Source: Brevibacillus parabrevis (GTDB lineage Bacteria > Bacillota > Bacilli > Brevibacillales > Brevibacillaceae). From it: a stretch of 64,000 bases of DNA. The stretch covers positions 186,001 to 250,000 of the forward strand of contig NZ_RHHV01000010.1 in assembly GCF_003710905.1 (NCBI RefSeq), written 5' to 3'. The position numbers were made by a program, and so were the translations under genes. The notes under the pieces were generated by a model. It ran no database searches. It saw only the letters and a program-made list of their open reading frames with translations, and was not told where the DNA came from. Numbering within the stretch: position 1 is the first letter of the stretch; the number at the start of each line of letters is the position of its first letter. This document shows, one piece after another, positions 17,942-26,836 of this stretch.

Positions 17942-19528
17942 ATGTTTGAACCGGACATTTTAGTAACGGTCGGTATCGTAGTCGCAGTCTTTCTCGTTTT
18001 GGGGATCGCATTTTGGGCAAGGTACAAAACCGTTGGTGCCGATGAAGCGATGATCGTGACAGGGAGTTATTTGGGCACGAAAAATGTGCTGAGCGACGAG
18101 TCTGGCCGCAAAATGAAAATCGTCCGCGGCGGCGGTGCGTTCATCCTCCCGATTTTTCAACAAGCAAATTTTCTGAGTCTTCTGTCCCACAAGCTCGACG
18201 TGTCCACGCCAGAAGTATATACAGAGCAAGGTGTACCTGTCATGGCGGACGGTGTGGCGATTATCAAGGTCGGCGGTTCGATCGAGGATATTGCCACCGC
18301 TGCCGAGCAGTTCATGGGCAAAAAAGATGAGGCTCTGCGTGCCGAGGCGCAGGAAGTGCTCGAAGGCTACTTGCGGGCGATTCTCGGCAGCATGACGGTG
18401 GAGGAAATTTACAAAAACCGCGAGCGCTTTGCCCAGGAAGTTCAATCGGTCGCGACCAAAGATTTGAAAAAAATGGGGCTGTCCGTGGTCAGCTTCACGA
18501 TCAAGGATGTGCGCGACAAAAACGGTTATTTGGCAGCGCTGGGGATTCCGCAGATCGCGGCAGTCAAGCGCGATGCGACGATCTCGCAAGCCGACGCAGA
18601 CAAGGAAGCGCGGATCAGACAGGCCCAGGCCGAAGAAGAGGCGCGCAAAGCCGAGCTGCTGAAAGAAACGAACATCGCGGAAGCGGAGAAAGATAAAGAG
18701 CTGAAGGTAGCTGCCTTCAAACAGGAGCAGGACCGGGCGAAAGCAAGCGCGGACCAAGCCTACAAGCTGCAAGAAGCTGTCGCCAAGCAGCAAGTTACGG
18801 AAGAAGAAATGAAAATCGATCTGGTGCGCAAGCAAAAAGAGATCGAGCTGGAAGAAAAAGAAATTTTGCGCCGCGAGAAGCAATATGACGCGGAAGTGAA
18901 GAAAAAAGCCGATGCGGATCGCTACTCCGTGGAGCAAGCGGCGGAAGCGGAAAAGGCGAAAAAACTGCGCGAAGCAGATGCGCTCAAATACCGGATCGAG
19001 GCAGAGGCGAAAGCGATGGCGGAGCAGAAGCGACTGGAAGGTCTGGCGATTGCCGAAGCCGAGAAGGCGAAAGGAAGCGCAGAGGCAGAAGTAACGCGCC
19101 TCAAGCTGGAAGCCGAAGCGGAAGGGAAGGAAAAGCTCGCGGAAGCGTTCGAGAAGTTCGGTCATGCCGCCATCTTGGACATCATCGCCAAAATGCTGCC
19201 TGAACTGGCCGAAAAAATTGCCGAGCCGATGAGGGCGATCGACAAAGTAACGATTGTGGATGCGGGCGGCGGTCAGGGAGACGGCGTCAACCGACTGAGC
19301 GGCAATGTCACGAAGCTGATGGCCCAACTGCCAGAGATGCTCAAAGACGTATCCGGGCTTGATATGAACAAAATGATTTCCGATTTCATGCAAAAGGGCA
19401 GTGCGGCGCAGTCTGTTCCAACGGCGAACCAAAGCCAGCCTGCTGCTCCGTCTATCTCCCACTTGCTCGCGGGCAATCCCGCAGATGACAAGGCACGACC
19501 AGCAAACAAAACGGATCACAAAGCATAA
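17942..19528 (+). CDS. floT: Flotillin FloT (YuaG)
   Basis: A 528-residue protein: one N-terminal membrane segment (about 5-25), an SPFH/band 7 domain, then a long Glu/Ala/Lys-rich coiled coil (about 220-420, e.g. EAEAKAMAEQKRLEGLAIAE), and a flexible C-terminus. It scaffolds functional membrane microdomains. Slightly longer than the Bacillus protein because of a Gln/Ser/Ala-rich tail. Operon with yuaF; terminator follows. Confidence 0.95.
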   Translation: MFEPDILVTVGIVVAVFLVLGIAFWARYKTVGADEAMIVTGSYLGTKNVLSDESGRKMKIVRGGGAFILPIFQQANFLSLLSHKLDVSTPEVYTEQGVPVMADGVAIIKVGGSIEDIATAAEQFMGKKDEALRAEAQEVLEGYLRAILGSMTVEEIYKNRERFAQEVQSVATKDLKKMGLSVVSFTIKDVRDKNGYLAALGIPQIAAVKRDATISQADADKEARIRQAQAEEEARKAELLKETNIAEAEKDKELKVAAFKQEQDRAKASADQAYKLQEAVAKQQVTEEEMKIDLVRKQKEIELEEKEILRREKQYDAEVKKKADADRYSVEQAAEAEKAKKLREADALKYRIEAEAKAMAEQKRLEGLAIAEAEKAKGSAEAEVTRLKLEAEAEGKEKLAEAFEKFGHAAILDIIAKMLPELAEKIAEPMRAIDKVTIVDAGGGQGDGVNRLSGNVTKLMAQLPEMLKDVSGLDMNKMISDFMQKGSAAQSVPTANQSQPAAPSISHLLAGNPADDKARPANKTDHKA

Positions 19529-19545
19529 TGCGAAGGTGACAAAAC

Positions 19546-19581
19546 ACAAATCCCCCTTCAGCCACAAGGGGGATTTGTGCT
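19546..19581. terminator. Bidirectional terminator between floT and the deacetylase gene
   Basis: Perfect 13-bp stem ACAAATCCCCCTT / AAGGGGGATTTGT between convergent genes. Confidence 0.85.
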
Positions 19582-19583
19582 GT

Positions 19584-20339
19584 TTAATCCGCTCGGTCTA
19601 CTTGCTTGAGTCTACCGGAGTGCTTCATCAGCTCACTGACGGTAACGAAGCTGTAGCCGCGTTTTTTCAGCTCGGGCAAAATTTGTTCCAGCGCCTGCAC
19701 CGTCTGTTTCCGGTTTCCGCCGTAGTCATGGAACAGGACAATATCGCCGTTGCGGGCGTTGTTCAGCACCTTGTCGACGATCTTTTTGACGCCGGGGTCT
19801 GCCCAATCGCGCGTATCCTGATGCCACGACCACATGATGACCAAAAAGCCGGACTGCTTCGCCGTATGCACGATGGACTCGCTGTAGTATCCCCCAGGCG
19901 GACGGAACAGCGCAGGTCGTATTCCTGTTGCCGAATGAATCGCTTCCTGAGTCTTTTCGACTTCCTCTCGCAACTGCTCCGGGGAAAGGCGGCGAATATC
20001 GGGGTGGCTGTAGGTATGGTTGGCAATCTCGTGCTGATCCTGAGCCAGTAAGCGAACGACTTCCGGGTACTGGCTTACACGTGAGCCAACCACGAAAAAG
20101 GTAGACTTGGCCTCGTACTTTTTCAGCAGGGCGGCAATTTGCGGGGTGTAGCCCGGGTCCGGCCCGTCGTCAAAAGTGAGGGCAATGATCTTGCTTTTCG
20201 TGGGAACTTCCCAGACGATCTCCCCGCGCGTCTCGTAGTATTCGCGATTTTTTTCGCGAATCGCGGACGCCGTTTGGCTGTAGGAGAGAAGCAGGAACAC
20301 GGCACAGGTGAGGAGGAGCAAGCGTACATGTTTTTTCAT
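19584..20339 (-). CDS. Polysaccharide deacetylase (NodB domain)
   Basis: A 251-residue exported protein with a signal peptide (about 1-26) and a NodB domain. Catalytic motifs are present: TFDDGPDPGY (general base and metal Asp), HTYSH (metal His pair), RPPGGYYS and LFHDYGG. It should de-N-acetylate peptidoglycan or another GlcNAc polymer at the cell surface or in the spore. Start ATG 20339 follows GAGGTGTG; a start nine codons upstream is less likely. Which Bacillus paralogue it matches cannot be decided by eye. Confidence 0.9.
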   Translation of the reverse strand: MKKHVRLLLLTCAVFLLLSYSQTASAIREKNREYYETRGEIVWEVPTKSKIIALTFDDGPDPGYTPQIAALLKKYEAKSTFFVVGSRVSQYPEVVRLLAQDQHEIANHTYSHPDIRRLSPEQLREEVEKTQEAIHSATGIRPALFRPPGGYYSESIVHTAKQSGFLVIMWSWHQDTRDWADPGVKKIVDKVLNNARNGDIVLFHDYGGNRKQTVQALEQILPELKKRGYSFVTVSELMKHSGRLKQVDRAD

Positions 20340-20513
20340 AACACACCTCATTGTGGAATCTCTCACCCGTTACTATGCGTCAACTTGTCCAAATTATTCT
20401 GTTGTGTACTTGTGGAAAAGACACTTGTGCTTTTTGGGTGGATACATTAAGCTAGTAACATAATTCATGAAAGAAAAAGACCGGACAAGAGCGGATAGAT
20501 GGAGGAGTAAAGA

Positions 20514-21926
20514 ATGAAGGTAGCAAAATTTGGTGGCACTTCCCTGGCGAATGCCGAGCAAATAAAAAAAGTGTGCAGCATCGTCATGGCGGATCGGGAC
20601 AGACGTCTCGTCGTCGTTTCAGCCCCTGGCAAAAGACATAAGGAAGATACAAAAGTAACAGACCTCTTGATCAGCTGCGCGAACCGTTTTTTGCAGCAGC
20701 AACAGGCCGAGGAAGAAAAGCAGGCTGTTTTTGCGCGTTATGAGGAGATCATCGCTGAGCTGGGGCTGGGAGAAGCTGTCGCAGAGCAAATCAAAAGCGA
20801 GCTGGATGACGTGCTGAGCAATCGGCAAGGCTTGTCAGCGGAGCGCTTCATGGATGCTGCCAAAGCAGCGGGAGAGGATACGTGCGCCAAAATCGTGGCC
20901 CACTACTTGCGAAGCTTGGGCGAGGAAGCGAGCTACGTCAATCCGCAGGACGCGGGGATGCTCGTATCCGACGAAGCGGGCAACGCCCACGTTTTGCCGG
21001 AAGCTTACGCGAAGCTTGCTTCTTTGCGGGAACGTAGCGGAATTACTGTCTTTCCCGGCTTTTTCGGGTATGCGAAAAGCGGTGAGTTGGTGACGTTCTC
21101 GCGTGGCGGCTCGGACATTACCGGCTCGATTTTGGCAGCAGCGGTGACTGCGGAAGTGTACGAAAACTTTACCGATGTCGACTCGGTGTACGTCGTGAAT
21201 CCGAACTTGATTGCCAACCCGAAGGAAGTGAAGGAAATCACGTACCGCGAGATGCGGGAGCTGTCTTATTCGGGATTCAGCGTGTTTCATGAGGAAGCGC
21301 TAATTCCGGCTTATGAGGCTGACATTCCGGTGTGCATCAAAAATACGAACAATCCGTCTGCGCCAGGCACCATGATCGTTGCCGAGCGTCCGTTTGCGAC
21401 AAACAGGGTGTCGGGAATCGCCAGCGACAGCGGCTTTTGCAGCATTTACGTCAGCAAGTATTTGATGAACAAAGAAATCGGCTTTGGCCGCAAGCTGTTG
21501 CAAATTTTTGAGGAGGAAGGGATTTCGTACGAGCACACTCCTTCCGGGATCGACAATATTTCGGTCATTTTGCGCGAGAAAGACCTGACAGAGGAGAAGG
21601 AAAAGCGGATCATCGAGCGCATGTTTCGCGAGCTGGGAGCGGACGACGTTGCGGTGCAGCACAGTCTCGCACTCGTCATGATCGTCGGGGAAGGAATGCG
21701 CCAATCGGTGGGCACCACAGCCAGAGCGACTACTGCTTTGGCTGCGGCGAAGGTGAATCTGGAGATGATCAATCAAGGCTCTTCTGAAGTCAGCATGATG
21801 TTCGGGGTGAAAGCGGCAGAAGCCGACCGCGCCGTAATCGCCTTGTATCAGGAGTTTTTTGGAGACGAAGGGGAGACAGCAGCAGAACTGTTGGCGGCTT
21901 CGTCCGCCGCTTCTGTCACGGTGTAA
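20514..21926 (+). CDS. Aspartate kinase (YclM/aspartokinase III-like)
   Basis: A 470-residue protein with the N-terminal kinase motif KVAKFGGTS, the GGSDITGS loop and two C-terminal ACT domains (about residues 315-460) for amino acid feedback. It phosphorylates aspartate, the first step to lysine, threonine and methionine. Unlike LysC alpha/beta-type enzymes it has a long helical insertion after KRHKEDTKVTDLL, as in the single-chain threonine/lysine-sensitive type. No riboswitch or T-box is visible in the 147 bp before it. Its last 79 bp overlap the 3' end of a convergent gene. Confidence 0.93.
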   Translation: MKVAKFGGTSLANAEQIKKVCSIVMADRDRRLVVVSAPGKRHKEDTKVTDLLISCANRFLQQQQAEEEKQAVFARYEEIIAELGLGEAVAEQIKSELDDVLSNRQGLSAERFMDAAKAAGEDTCAKIVAHYLRSLGEEASYVNPQDAGMLVSDEAGNAHVLPEAYAKLASLRERSGITVFPGFFGYAKSGELVTFSRGGSDITGSILAAAVTAEVYENFTDVDSVYVVNPNLIANPKEVKEITYREMRELSYSGFSVFHEEALIPAYEADIPVCIKNTNNPSAPGTMIVAERPFATNRVSGIASDSGFCSIYVSKYLMNKEIGFGRKLLQIFEEEGISYEHTPSGIDNISVILREKDLTEEKEKRIIERMFRELGADDVAVQHSLALVMIVGEGMRQSVGTTARATTALAAAKVNLEMINQGSSEVSMMFGVKAAEADRAVIALYQEFFGDEGETAAELLAASSAASVTV

Positions 21927-22351
21927 TCGCGCAACAGAAATGCCCCGTTCTTCCATTGATAGACGCGCCACTCCGGTGTCTCAGACGCCAAGCTGACGAT
22001 CCAGTAGGAAAGCGTAGGGTAGTGCCAGCCCAAAACGTCTTGTCTGGACGGGATGGGAGCGGTATGCGGGTGCGTGTGCAGGACGCCCAGCCATTGCAGC
22101 TGGCGCTTGCGAATCGAGTGAAGCGCCTGGAGAAAGGCAGGGCCGTCCCAGGAAAAGTTGCCTGTGTCCGAAGAGATCGGCATGGCAACCGCATCGGTAA
22201 TTGTCGCGTCTCTGCCCGCGAGCAGAGCGGAAAACTCATAAGGAACCGCCTCCTGAGCGCCACGCAGGAGGCGGTTCGCTACTTTTCGGCCCATGTATAA
22301 TTTGTTATCCTTAAACGCAAAGGGGTCACCCAACCAGTCAGTTGTTTTCAT
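21848..22351 (-). CDS. JAMM/MPN (Mov34, Prok-JAB) metalloprotease-like protein
   Basis: A 167-residue protein from ATG 22351 after AGGAGGAG. It carries a complete JAMM zinc motif: Glu39 (VPYEFSALLAG), then HTH at 92-94, Ser102 and Asp105 (HxHx7SxxD). Such proteins cleave isopeptide or C-terminal bonds, for example activating ThiS/MoaD-like sulfur carriers or acting in ubiquitin-like systems. No E1-like or carrier gene is adjacent, so the substrate is unknown. Its last 26 codons are antisense to the 3' end of the aspartokinase gene; the Ala/Ser-rich tail is likely dispensable. Confidence 0.8.
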   Translation of the reverse strand: MKTTDWLGDPFAFKDNKLYMGRKVANRLLRGAQEAVPYEFSALLAGRDATITDAVAMPISSDTGNFSWDGPAFLQALHSIRKRQLQWLGVLHTHPHTAPIPSRQDVLGWHYPTLSYWIVSLASETPEWRVYQWKNGAFLLRDYTVTEAADEAANSSAAVSPSSPKNS

Positions 22352-22404
22352 GCGAAGGGACTCCTCCTGTTTGATTTCGCTTGATTTGGTTAGGGGTGTT
22401 TGCC

Positions 22405-23256
22405 ATGAGTACGATACATGTGGGTGTCTGTGGCTGGGGCGATCATGACACGCTGTACGGACAAGGGGTGCGCAGCGGCGATAAATTGGCGGTGTACGCC
22501 AGCCATTTTCCGATTGTGGAAGTAGACAGCTCTTTTTACGCCATTTTACCACAGCGAAACTACGAGTCGTGGGTCCGGGACACTCCGGACCGTTTTGGAT
22601 TTATCGTGAAGCCGCACCAGGCGATGACGGGCCATCAGCGGGGAGATGCGCCTGTGAACCGGCGCGAGCTGTTTCAACAGTTTGAGGAGAGCATCCAGCC
22701 GCTTGTCGAGGCCGGGAAGCTGAAGTCGCTTCTGTTTCAATTCCCGCCCTGGTTTGACTGCACCAGGGAGCATGTCCAGTATGTCCAGGCTTGCCGGCAA
22801 GCGATGAAGGCGTATCCGTTTGCGGTGGAGTTTCGCCATCAGAGCTGGTTCGAAGCGCGGTTTAGAGAGCGCACGCTGGACTTTTTACATAAAATCGAAG
22901 CCGTGCACGTCTTGTGCGATGAACCACAGGCGGGGCAAGGATCGGTTCCGATTGTGCCCGCCGTCACGCATTCTTCGCTGGCTCTCGTCCGGTTTCACGG
23001 GCGCAACAAATCGGGGTGGCGCGATCCGGGAGAAGGTCAAAAATGGCGCGATGTGCGCTACTTGTACCGCTACAGCGAGGAAGAACTGGCAGAGTGGCTT
23101 GTCCACATCCGGCAGATTGAGCAGGAAGCGGATGAAGTTTGCATTTTGTTCAACAATAACTCTGGAGGCGATGCGGCAGCGAACGCCAAGCAGTTTTCAG
23201 ACATGCTGGGACTTGATCCGAGCGGTTTGAATCCCAGACAGATGGAGTTGTTTTAA
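22405..23256 (+). CDS. yunF: DUF72 (YecE-like) TIM-barrel protein, YunF
   Basis: A 283-residue soluble protein with typical DUF72 landmarks: HVGVCGWGD at the N-terminus, EVDSSFYAILP, FGFIVKPHQAMTGH, VEFRHQSWF and LVRFHGRNKSGW. The biochemical role is not established. It heads a run that continues with yunE, yunD and yunC homologues. Start ATG 22405 follows AGGGGTG. Confidence 0.85.
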   Translation: MSTIHVGVCGWGDHDTLYGQGVRSGDKLAVYASHFPIVEVDSSFYAILPQRNYESWVRDTPDRFGFIVKPHQAMTGHQRGDAPVNRRELFQQFEESIQPLVEAGKLKSLLFQFPPWFDCTREHVQYVQACRQAMKAYPFAVEFRHQSWFEARFRERTLDFLHKIEAVHVLCDEPQAGQGSVPIVPAVTHSSLALVRFHGRNKSGWRDPGEGQKWRDVRYLYRYSEEELAEWLVHIRQIEQEADEVCILFNNNSGGDAAANAKQFSDMLGLDPSGLNPRQMELF

Positions 23257-23278
23257 CAAGGAAGAAAGAAGGGGAGAC

Positions 23279-24103
23279 ATGCTTGTAGCCATCGCTGTTT
23301 TGTTTTTGGTGATCGGGGTGGTCGCCGGAGTCATTGGCAGTATCGCCGGGCTTGGCGGCGGCATCTTTTTTGTTCCGGCGTTGCTGTTTTTCGCCAACTG
23401 GTATGAGCCGAACTCCATGTCTCCGCAAGTAGCGGCAGCGACCTCGCTGCTTGTGATTGCGGTGACGGCGCTGTCCTCGTCCATATCGTATATCAAGCAA
23501 AAAAAAGTCGATATGCAAAGCGCCCTGCTTTTTTTTATTGGCAGCGCGCCTGGTGCTATCGTGGGTGTCTACCTTAATACATTACTAGCAACAGAAGATT
23601 TTACACTGCTTTTTGGCTTGTTTCAGTTGTGCATGTTCGTCATCCTGATGGTCAAGGACAAACTCCGGCCGCGCCAGATCAACTGGGAAATCAAGCGGCA
23701 GTTTGTCGACAACGAGGGCAATGAATACGAGTATGGATATAGCAGGGTGAGTGTCATTACGATCGCTTTTTTTGTCGGGATCACGTCTTCTTTGTTTGGC
23801 GTGGGTGGCGGAGTGTTGATGGTTCCGGCGATGATGCTGTTGTTCCGGTTTCCTCCGCACATTGCCACGGCGACCTCCATGCTGGTCATTTTTTTCTCGG
23901 CGGTGATCGGCTCGGTCACAAACATTTTTCACGATCATGTGAACTGGCTGTATGCGGCGATGCTGGCACCTGGCGCATGGGCGGGCGGCAAGCTGGGCGC
24001 GGTCATAGCCAGCAAGCTGAAAGGACGCACGATTGTGCTGTTCTTGCGCATCCTGATTTTGGCGATAGCTGTACAAATGATCATAAAAGCGATCATCGGT
24101 TGA
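23279..24103 (+). CDS. yunE: TSUP/TauE-SafE sulfite exporter family permease, YunE
   Basis: A 274-residue membrane protein with two repeats of four helices; each repeat carries a glycine-rich motif (GSIAGLGGGIFFVP and SLFGVGGGVLMVPA) typical of TSUP anion transporters. Probably exports sulfite or an organosulfur anion. ATG 23279 follows GAAGGGGAG. Between yunF and yunD homologues. Confidence 0.9.
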   Translation: MLVAIAVLFLVIGVVAGVIGSIAGLGGGIFFVPALLFFANWYEPNSMSPQVAAATSLLVIAVTALSSSISYIKQKKVDMQSALLFFIGSAPGAIVGVYLNTLLATEDFTLLFGLFQLCMFVILMVKDKLRPRQINWEIKRQFVDNEGNEYEYGYSRVSVITIAFFVGITSSLFGVGGGVLMVPAMMLLFRFPPHIATATSMLVIFFSAVIGSVTNIFHDHVNWLYAAMLAPGAWAGGKLGAVIASKLKGRTIVLFLRILILAIAVQMIIKAIIG

Positions 24104-24131
24104 CCTTAGAGACAAAAGGGAGGGGAAAGTC

Positions 24132-25589
24132 GTGGCGGACACCTGGACCTTGCACTTGCTGCACACGAATGACCTGCATAGTCATTTCGAAAAAATGCCG
24201 CAGATTGCGACTTGCCTGAAAACAAGCCGCCAGCTGTGGGAGGCCCAACAGGAACATGTGCTGACAGTCGATATCGGGGATCATATGGATCGCATGGATG
24301 TCCGCTCGGAGGCAAGCTTCGGAAAAGCGAATGTCCAAGTCATGAACAGATGCGGCTACCAGTATGCGACGATCGGCAACAACGAGGGCATCACGTTGCC
24401 CAAAGAGAAGCTCGACGAGATGTACGAGCAAGCGGACTTCACGGTCATCGTCGGCAACTTGCTGGATAAAGCCAGCTCGGCACCTCCACAGTGGGCTGTC
24501 CCCTATGCTATCCATACGCTTGGAGAGCTGCGGGTCGCTTTGCTTGGCATGACGATTCCTTTTTCTACTTATCAGAGCCTGGGCTGGGAAATTCTCGATC
24601 CGCTTCCGCTTATTCGTGAGCAGGTTGCTGCCTTGCGCTCTTCGGCGGATATTTTGATTTTGCTGTCTCATCTCGGTTATCAGACGGATTGTCGGATCGC
24701 CGCGGAAGTCGAAGGGCTGGACGTGATTCTGGGCGGTCATACGCACCATACGCTTCCGCACGGGGAACGGGTCGGAAACACGTTGATTGCCCAGACCGGG
24801 CGTTTTGGCGAGCACGTAGGCCACATCCGGCTTGTGTGGGATCGCGACGGCAAACAGATTGCGGATGTCTCGGCAGAGTTGTTTGACACCGCCAGCTACG
24901 CGCCGGATGAGGCGCTGCGCGTTTTTTTGCAAAAGGAAAAGGCAGCGGCAGATGCCAGTCTGTTTCAGCCGATTGCTGAGCTGGAGCAGGATTTGCACGT
25001 CAACTGGACGGAGGAGACGCCGTTTGGCTCGTTTTTGGCGGCGAGCATTCGCAGATGGACCAAAGCAGAAGTGGGGATCGCCAACGGAGGACTGTTGCTG
25101 TCCGACTTGCATCAGGGCCGCCTGACGTTTGCCCAGCTTTTGGAAAGCGTGCCGCACCCGATCAACGCCTGCGCTGTCACGTTGACGGGAGAGCAGCTCG
25201 CCAGTGTGCTGGAGCAGGCGATCCAGCCGCAAATCGTGCATCGCGAGCTGCGCGGCTGCGGTTTTCGCGGCAAAATCGAAGGCTGGATGGCAGTGGACGG
25301 GCTGCGGATTCGTTATGAAGAGTCGGGGCAGCCGCACATCCTCGCGATCGAAGTCAACGGGCAACCGCTAATCCGCGAACGGGAGTATCGTGTCGGGACG
25401 GTTGACATGTTCATATACAATCGCCTGTTTCCCGATTTGCTGCAAGGGCGGGAGATTGAATTTTTCCACCCGGAAATGCTTCGCGAAGTGATTGCCAGTA
25501 CGATCACAGACCGAACTTTGGTGCAAAGCGCTTTTTTGCCGAGATGGGAAAAGGTGTCCCCTGAAAGTTCTGGGCATGCTATCGAATGA
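24132..25589 (+). CDS. yunD: Metallophosphoesterase/5'-nucleotidase family protein, YunD
   Basis: A 485-residue protein without signal peptide. The N-terminal calcineurin-like domain has LLHTNDLHSHF, DIGDHMDRMD, GNNEGI (in place of GNHE) and GGHTHHT metal ligands; the C-terminal half is a 5'-nucleotidase C domain (NGGLL...). Family members hydrolyse nucleotides or UDP-sugars; lack of a signal sequence points to a cytoplasmic role as in YunD. Start GTG 24132 after GGGAGGGGAAA. Confidence 0.88.
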   Translation: MADTWTLHLLHTNDLHSHFEKMPQIATCLKTSRQLWEAQQEHVLTVDIGDHMDRMDVRSEASFGKANVQVMNRCGYQYATIGNNEGITLPKEKLDEMYEQADFTVIVGNLLDKASSAPPQWAVPYAIHTLGELRVALLGMTIPFSTYQSLGWEILDPLPLIREQVAALRSSADILILLSHLGYQTDCRIAAEVEGLDVILGGHTHHTLPHGERVGNTLIAQTGRFGEHVGHIRLVWDRDGKQIADVSAELFDTASYAPDEALRVFLQKEKAAADASLFQPIAELEQDLHVNWTEETPFGSFLAASIRRWTKAEVGIANGGLLLSDLHQGRLTFAQLLESVPHPINACAVTLTGEQLASVLEQAIQPQIVHRELRGCGFRGKIEGWMAVDGLRIRYEESGQPHILAIEVNGQPLIREREYRVGTVDMFIYNRLFPDLLQGREIEFFHPEMLREVIASTITDRTLVQSAFLPRWEKVSPESSGHAIE

Positions 25590-25606
25590 AGCAGGGGGGA
25601 TGAGCC

Positions 25607-25846
25607 ATGAGATTTATCGACGAAGTATACGAGCTGTACAAAGGTCATTTCAACGGTGACGAAGAGGACATTACGGCCGTGGTGGTTGGCGTTTTGCACG
25701 AGCAGGACCGCGACGCCCTGCTCGGACTGGCGGAAGAAATGGACGAGGAAGAGCTGTTTCACATGATGGCTACTTATATGATTGAAGTGATGAAGCGCAA
25801 GGTCGCAATGGAAGACGAGCAGTTCCCGGCTGTGAACTTGCACTGA
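25607..25846 (+). CDS. Small acidic DUF6154-like protein
   Basis: A 79-residue acidic protein from ATG 25607 after AGGGGGGATGAG. It is predicted mostly helical (EEMDEEELFHMMATYMIEVMKRK). It resembles the small DUF6154 proteins that accompany yun genes in bacilli; the family call is from memory. No function known. Located between yunD and yunC homologues in the same operon direction. Confidence 0.7.
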   Translation: MRFIDEVYELYKGHFNGDEEDITAVVVGVLHEQDRDALLGLAEEMDEEELFHMMATYMIEVMKRKVAMEDEQFPAVNLH

Positions 25847-25916
25847 TTCACACACTTTTCGCTCCTGTGTCATAGGATGGTAACGCAAAAGGCAGGAGAG
25901 AAAAGGAGGGAGCAGG

Positions 25917-26219
25917 ATGGTCGAGGTATTGCCTATCCACTTTCCGGAAGGGACGGCGATTGCCGTCACGGTACGGCTTCCCAAGACGACATTGCTTGCG
26001 GTGACGACAGACAAAGGGTACATCATGTGCGGAGCATTGGACGTGGGTCTGTTGAATGAGCGGCTGGCGAGCCGGGAGATTTTGGCTGGCAGGGCTGTCG
26101 GGGTGAAAACGATTGAGGAGCTGCTGGATGCGCCGCTGGAATCGGTGACGACAACAGCGGAGGCGCAAGGCATCACAGCGGGGATGATCGGACGGGAAGC
26201 GGTCGTCAAAATGCTGTAG
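25917..26219 (+). CDS. yunC: DUF1805 protein, YunC
   Basis: A 100-residue protein that matches the YunC/DUF1805 pattern: VRLPKTTLLAVTTDKGYIMCGALDVGLLNERL, residue by residue similar in layout, ending with the GIxxGMxGREAV motif. Function unknown. ATG 25917 follows AAGGAGGGAGCAGG. Last gene of the yunF-yunE-yunD-yunC block; a terminator follows. Confidence 0.85.
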   Translation: MVEVLPIHFPEGTAIAVTVRLPKTTLLAVTTDKGYIMCGALDVGLLNERLASREILAGRAVGVKTIEELLDAPLESVTTTAEAQGITAGMIGREAVVKML

Positions 26220-26254
26220 CGATGATGAATTAACGGTTCAGAAATGGACAACGG

Positions 26255-26288
26255 AACGCCTTTGTCGATGAGACGAAGGTGTTTTTTT
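26255..26288 (+). terminator. Terminator of the yunF-yunC block
   Basis: AACGCCTTTGTC pairs with GACGAAGGTGT over a five-base loop and is followed by T7. Confidence 0.85.
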
Positions 26289-26316
26289 GTTTTTAGACTG
26301 ACCCCAATTAATGCAA

Positions 26317-26361
26317 CAGCGGCGACCTAAGACCGGAAAAGAAAGCTTAGACTCGCCGCTG
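26317..26361. repeat. Stable GC-rich hairpin without T tail
   Basis: Nine-bp perfect outer stem CAGCGGCGA / TCGCCGCTG plus inner CTAAG / CTTAG. No T run on either strand, so a simple terminator is unlikely. It sits between the yunC terminator and the NTF2-like gene. Confidence 0.6.
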
Positions 26362-26388
26362 CTTTATTGAACTATCGCTCTCGTTAGA

Positions 26389-26778
26389 TTAATCAACCAT
26401 CGGTGCCTCGTAATTTTTTAACGGCATTCCTACGTATTCTCGGAAGGAGCGGACCTGATCCTTCTCGAACTCGAAGACGACCGAAAGCTCATTTTGGAAA
26501 GGCCTGCCGTACAGCAATCCTTCCGAGCGAAATACGACCATCCCGTAGCTTTCATTCTCTAGCTCGATCAGCGGCGTGAGGCTCATCTGAAATACCGAGC
26601 GCTCAAACTTGATTAATTCCTCGAACCGCTCTTGGCCTTGCTGCTTCTGATTCCAGCCTTCAAGCGGCAGCGGAACGAAGAAATGAAAATCATCCGTAAT
26701 CTTTTTTAGGAAATCGCTTGTATTCCCTGTTTCGAAAGCACGCCTAAAAGCAGCAAATACTTCATGGATTTTCGTCAT
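26389..26778 (-). CDS. NTF2-like (SnoaL-type) small protein
   Basis: A 129-residue protein from ATG 26778 after GAGGAGG. The pattern of an N-terminal helix pair (FAAFRRAFETGNTSDFL), DDFHFFVPLP, and a C-terminal sheet ending VRSFREYVGMPLKNY fits the SnoaL/NTF2-like fold (ketosteroid isomerase-like). Function open. It lies before a DinB gene on the same strand and both are divergent from a LysR regulator. Confidence 0.75.
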   Translation of the reverse strand: MTKIHEVFAAFRRAFETGNTSDFLKKITDDFHFFVPLPLEGWNQKQQGQERFEELIKFERSVFQMSLTPLIELENESYGMVVFRSEGLLYGRPFQNELSVVFEFEKDQVRSFREYVGMPLKNYEAPMVD

Positions 26779-26836
26779 AACAAGCCTCCTCATTTCATTG
26801 TGTGATCCATCGCTTTAGGTATCTAGATGCAGGGCT

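Noticed and set aside
17960..19567. 535-codon antisense open frame opposite floT
   Set aside because: Phe/Arg/Leu-rich mirror of the Glu/Lys/Ala coiled coil; no family likeness.
20370..20513. Lysine riboswitch or T-box before aspartokinase
   Set aside because: The 147-bp interval lacks the conserved blocks of either.
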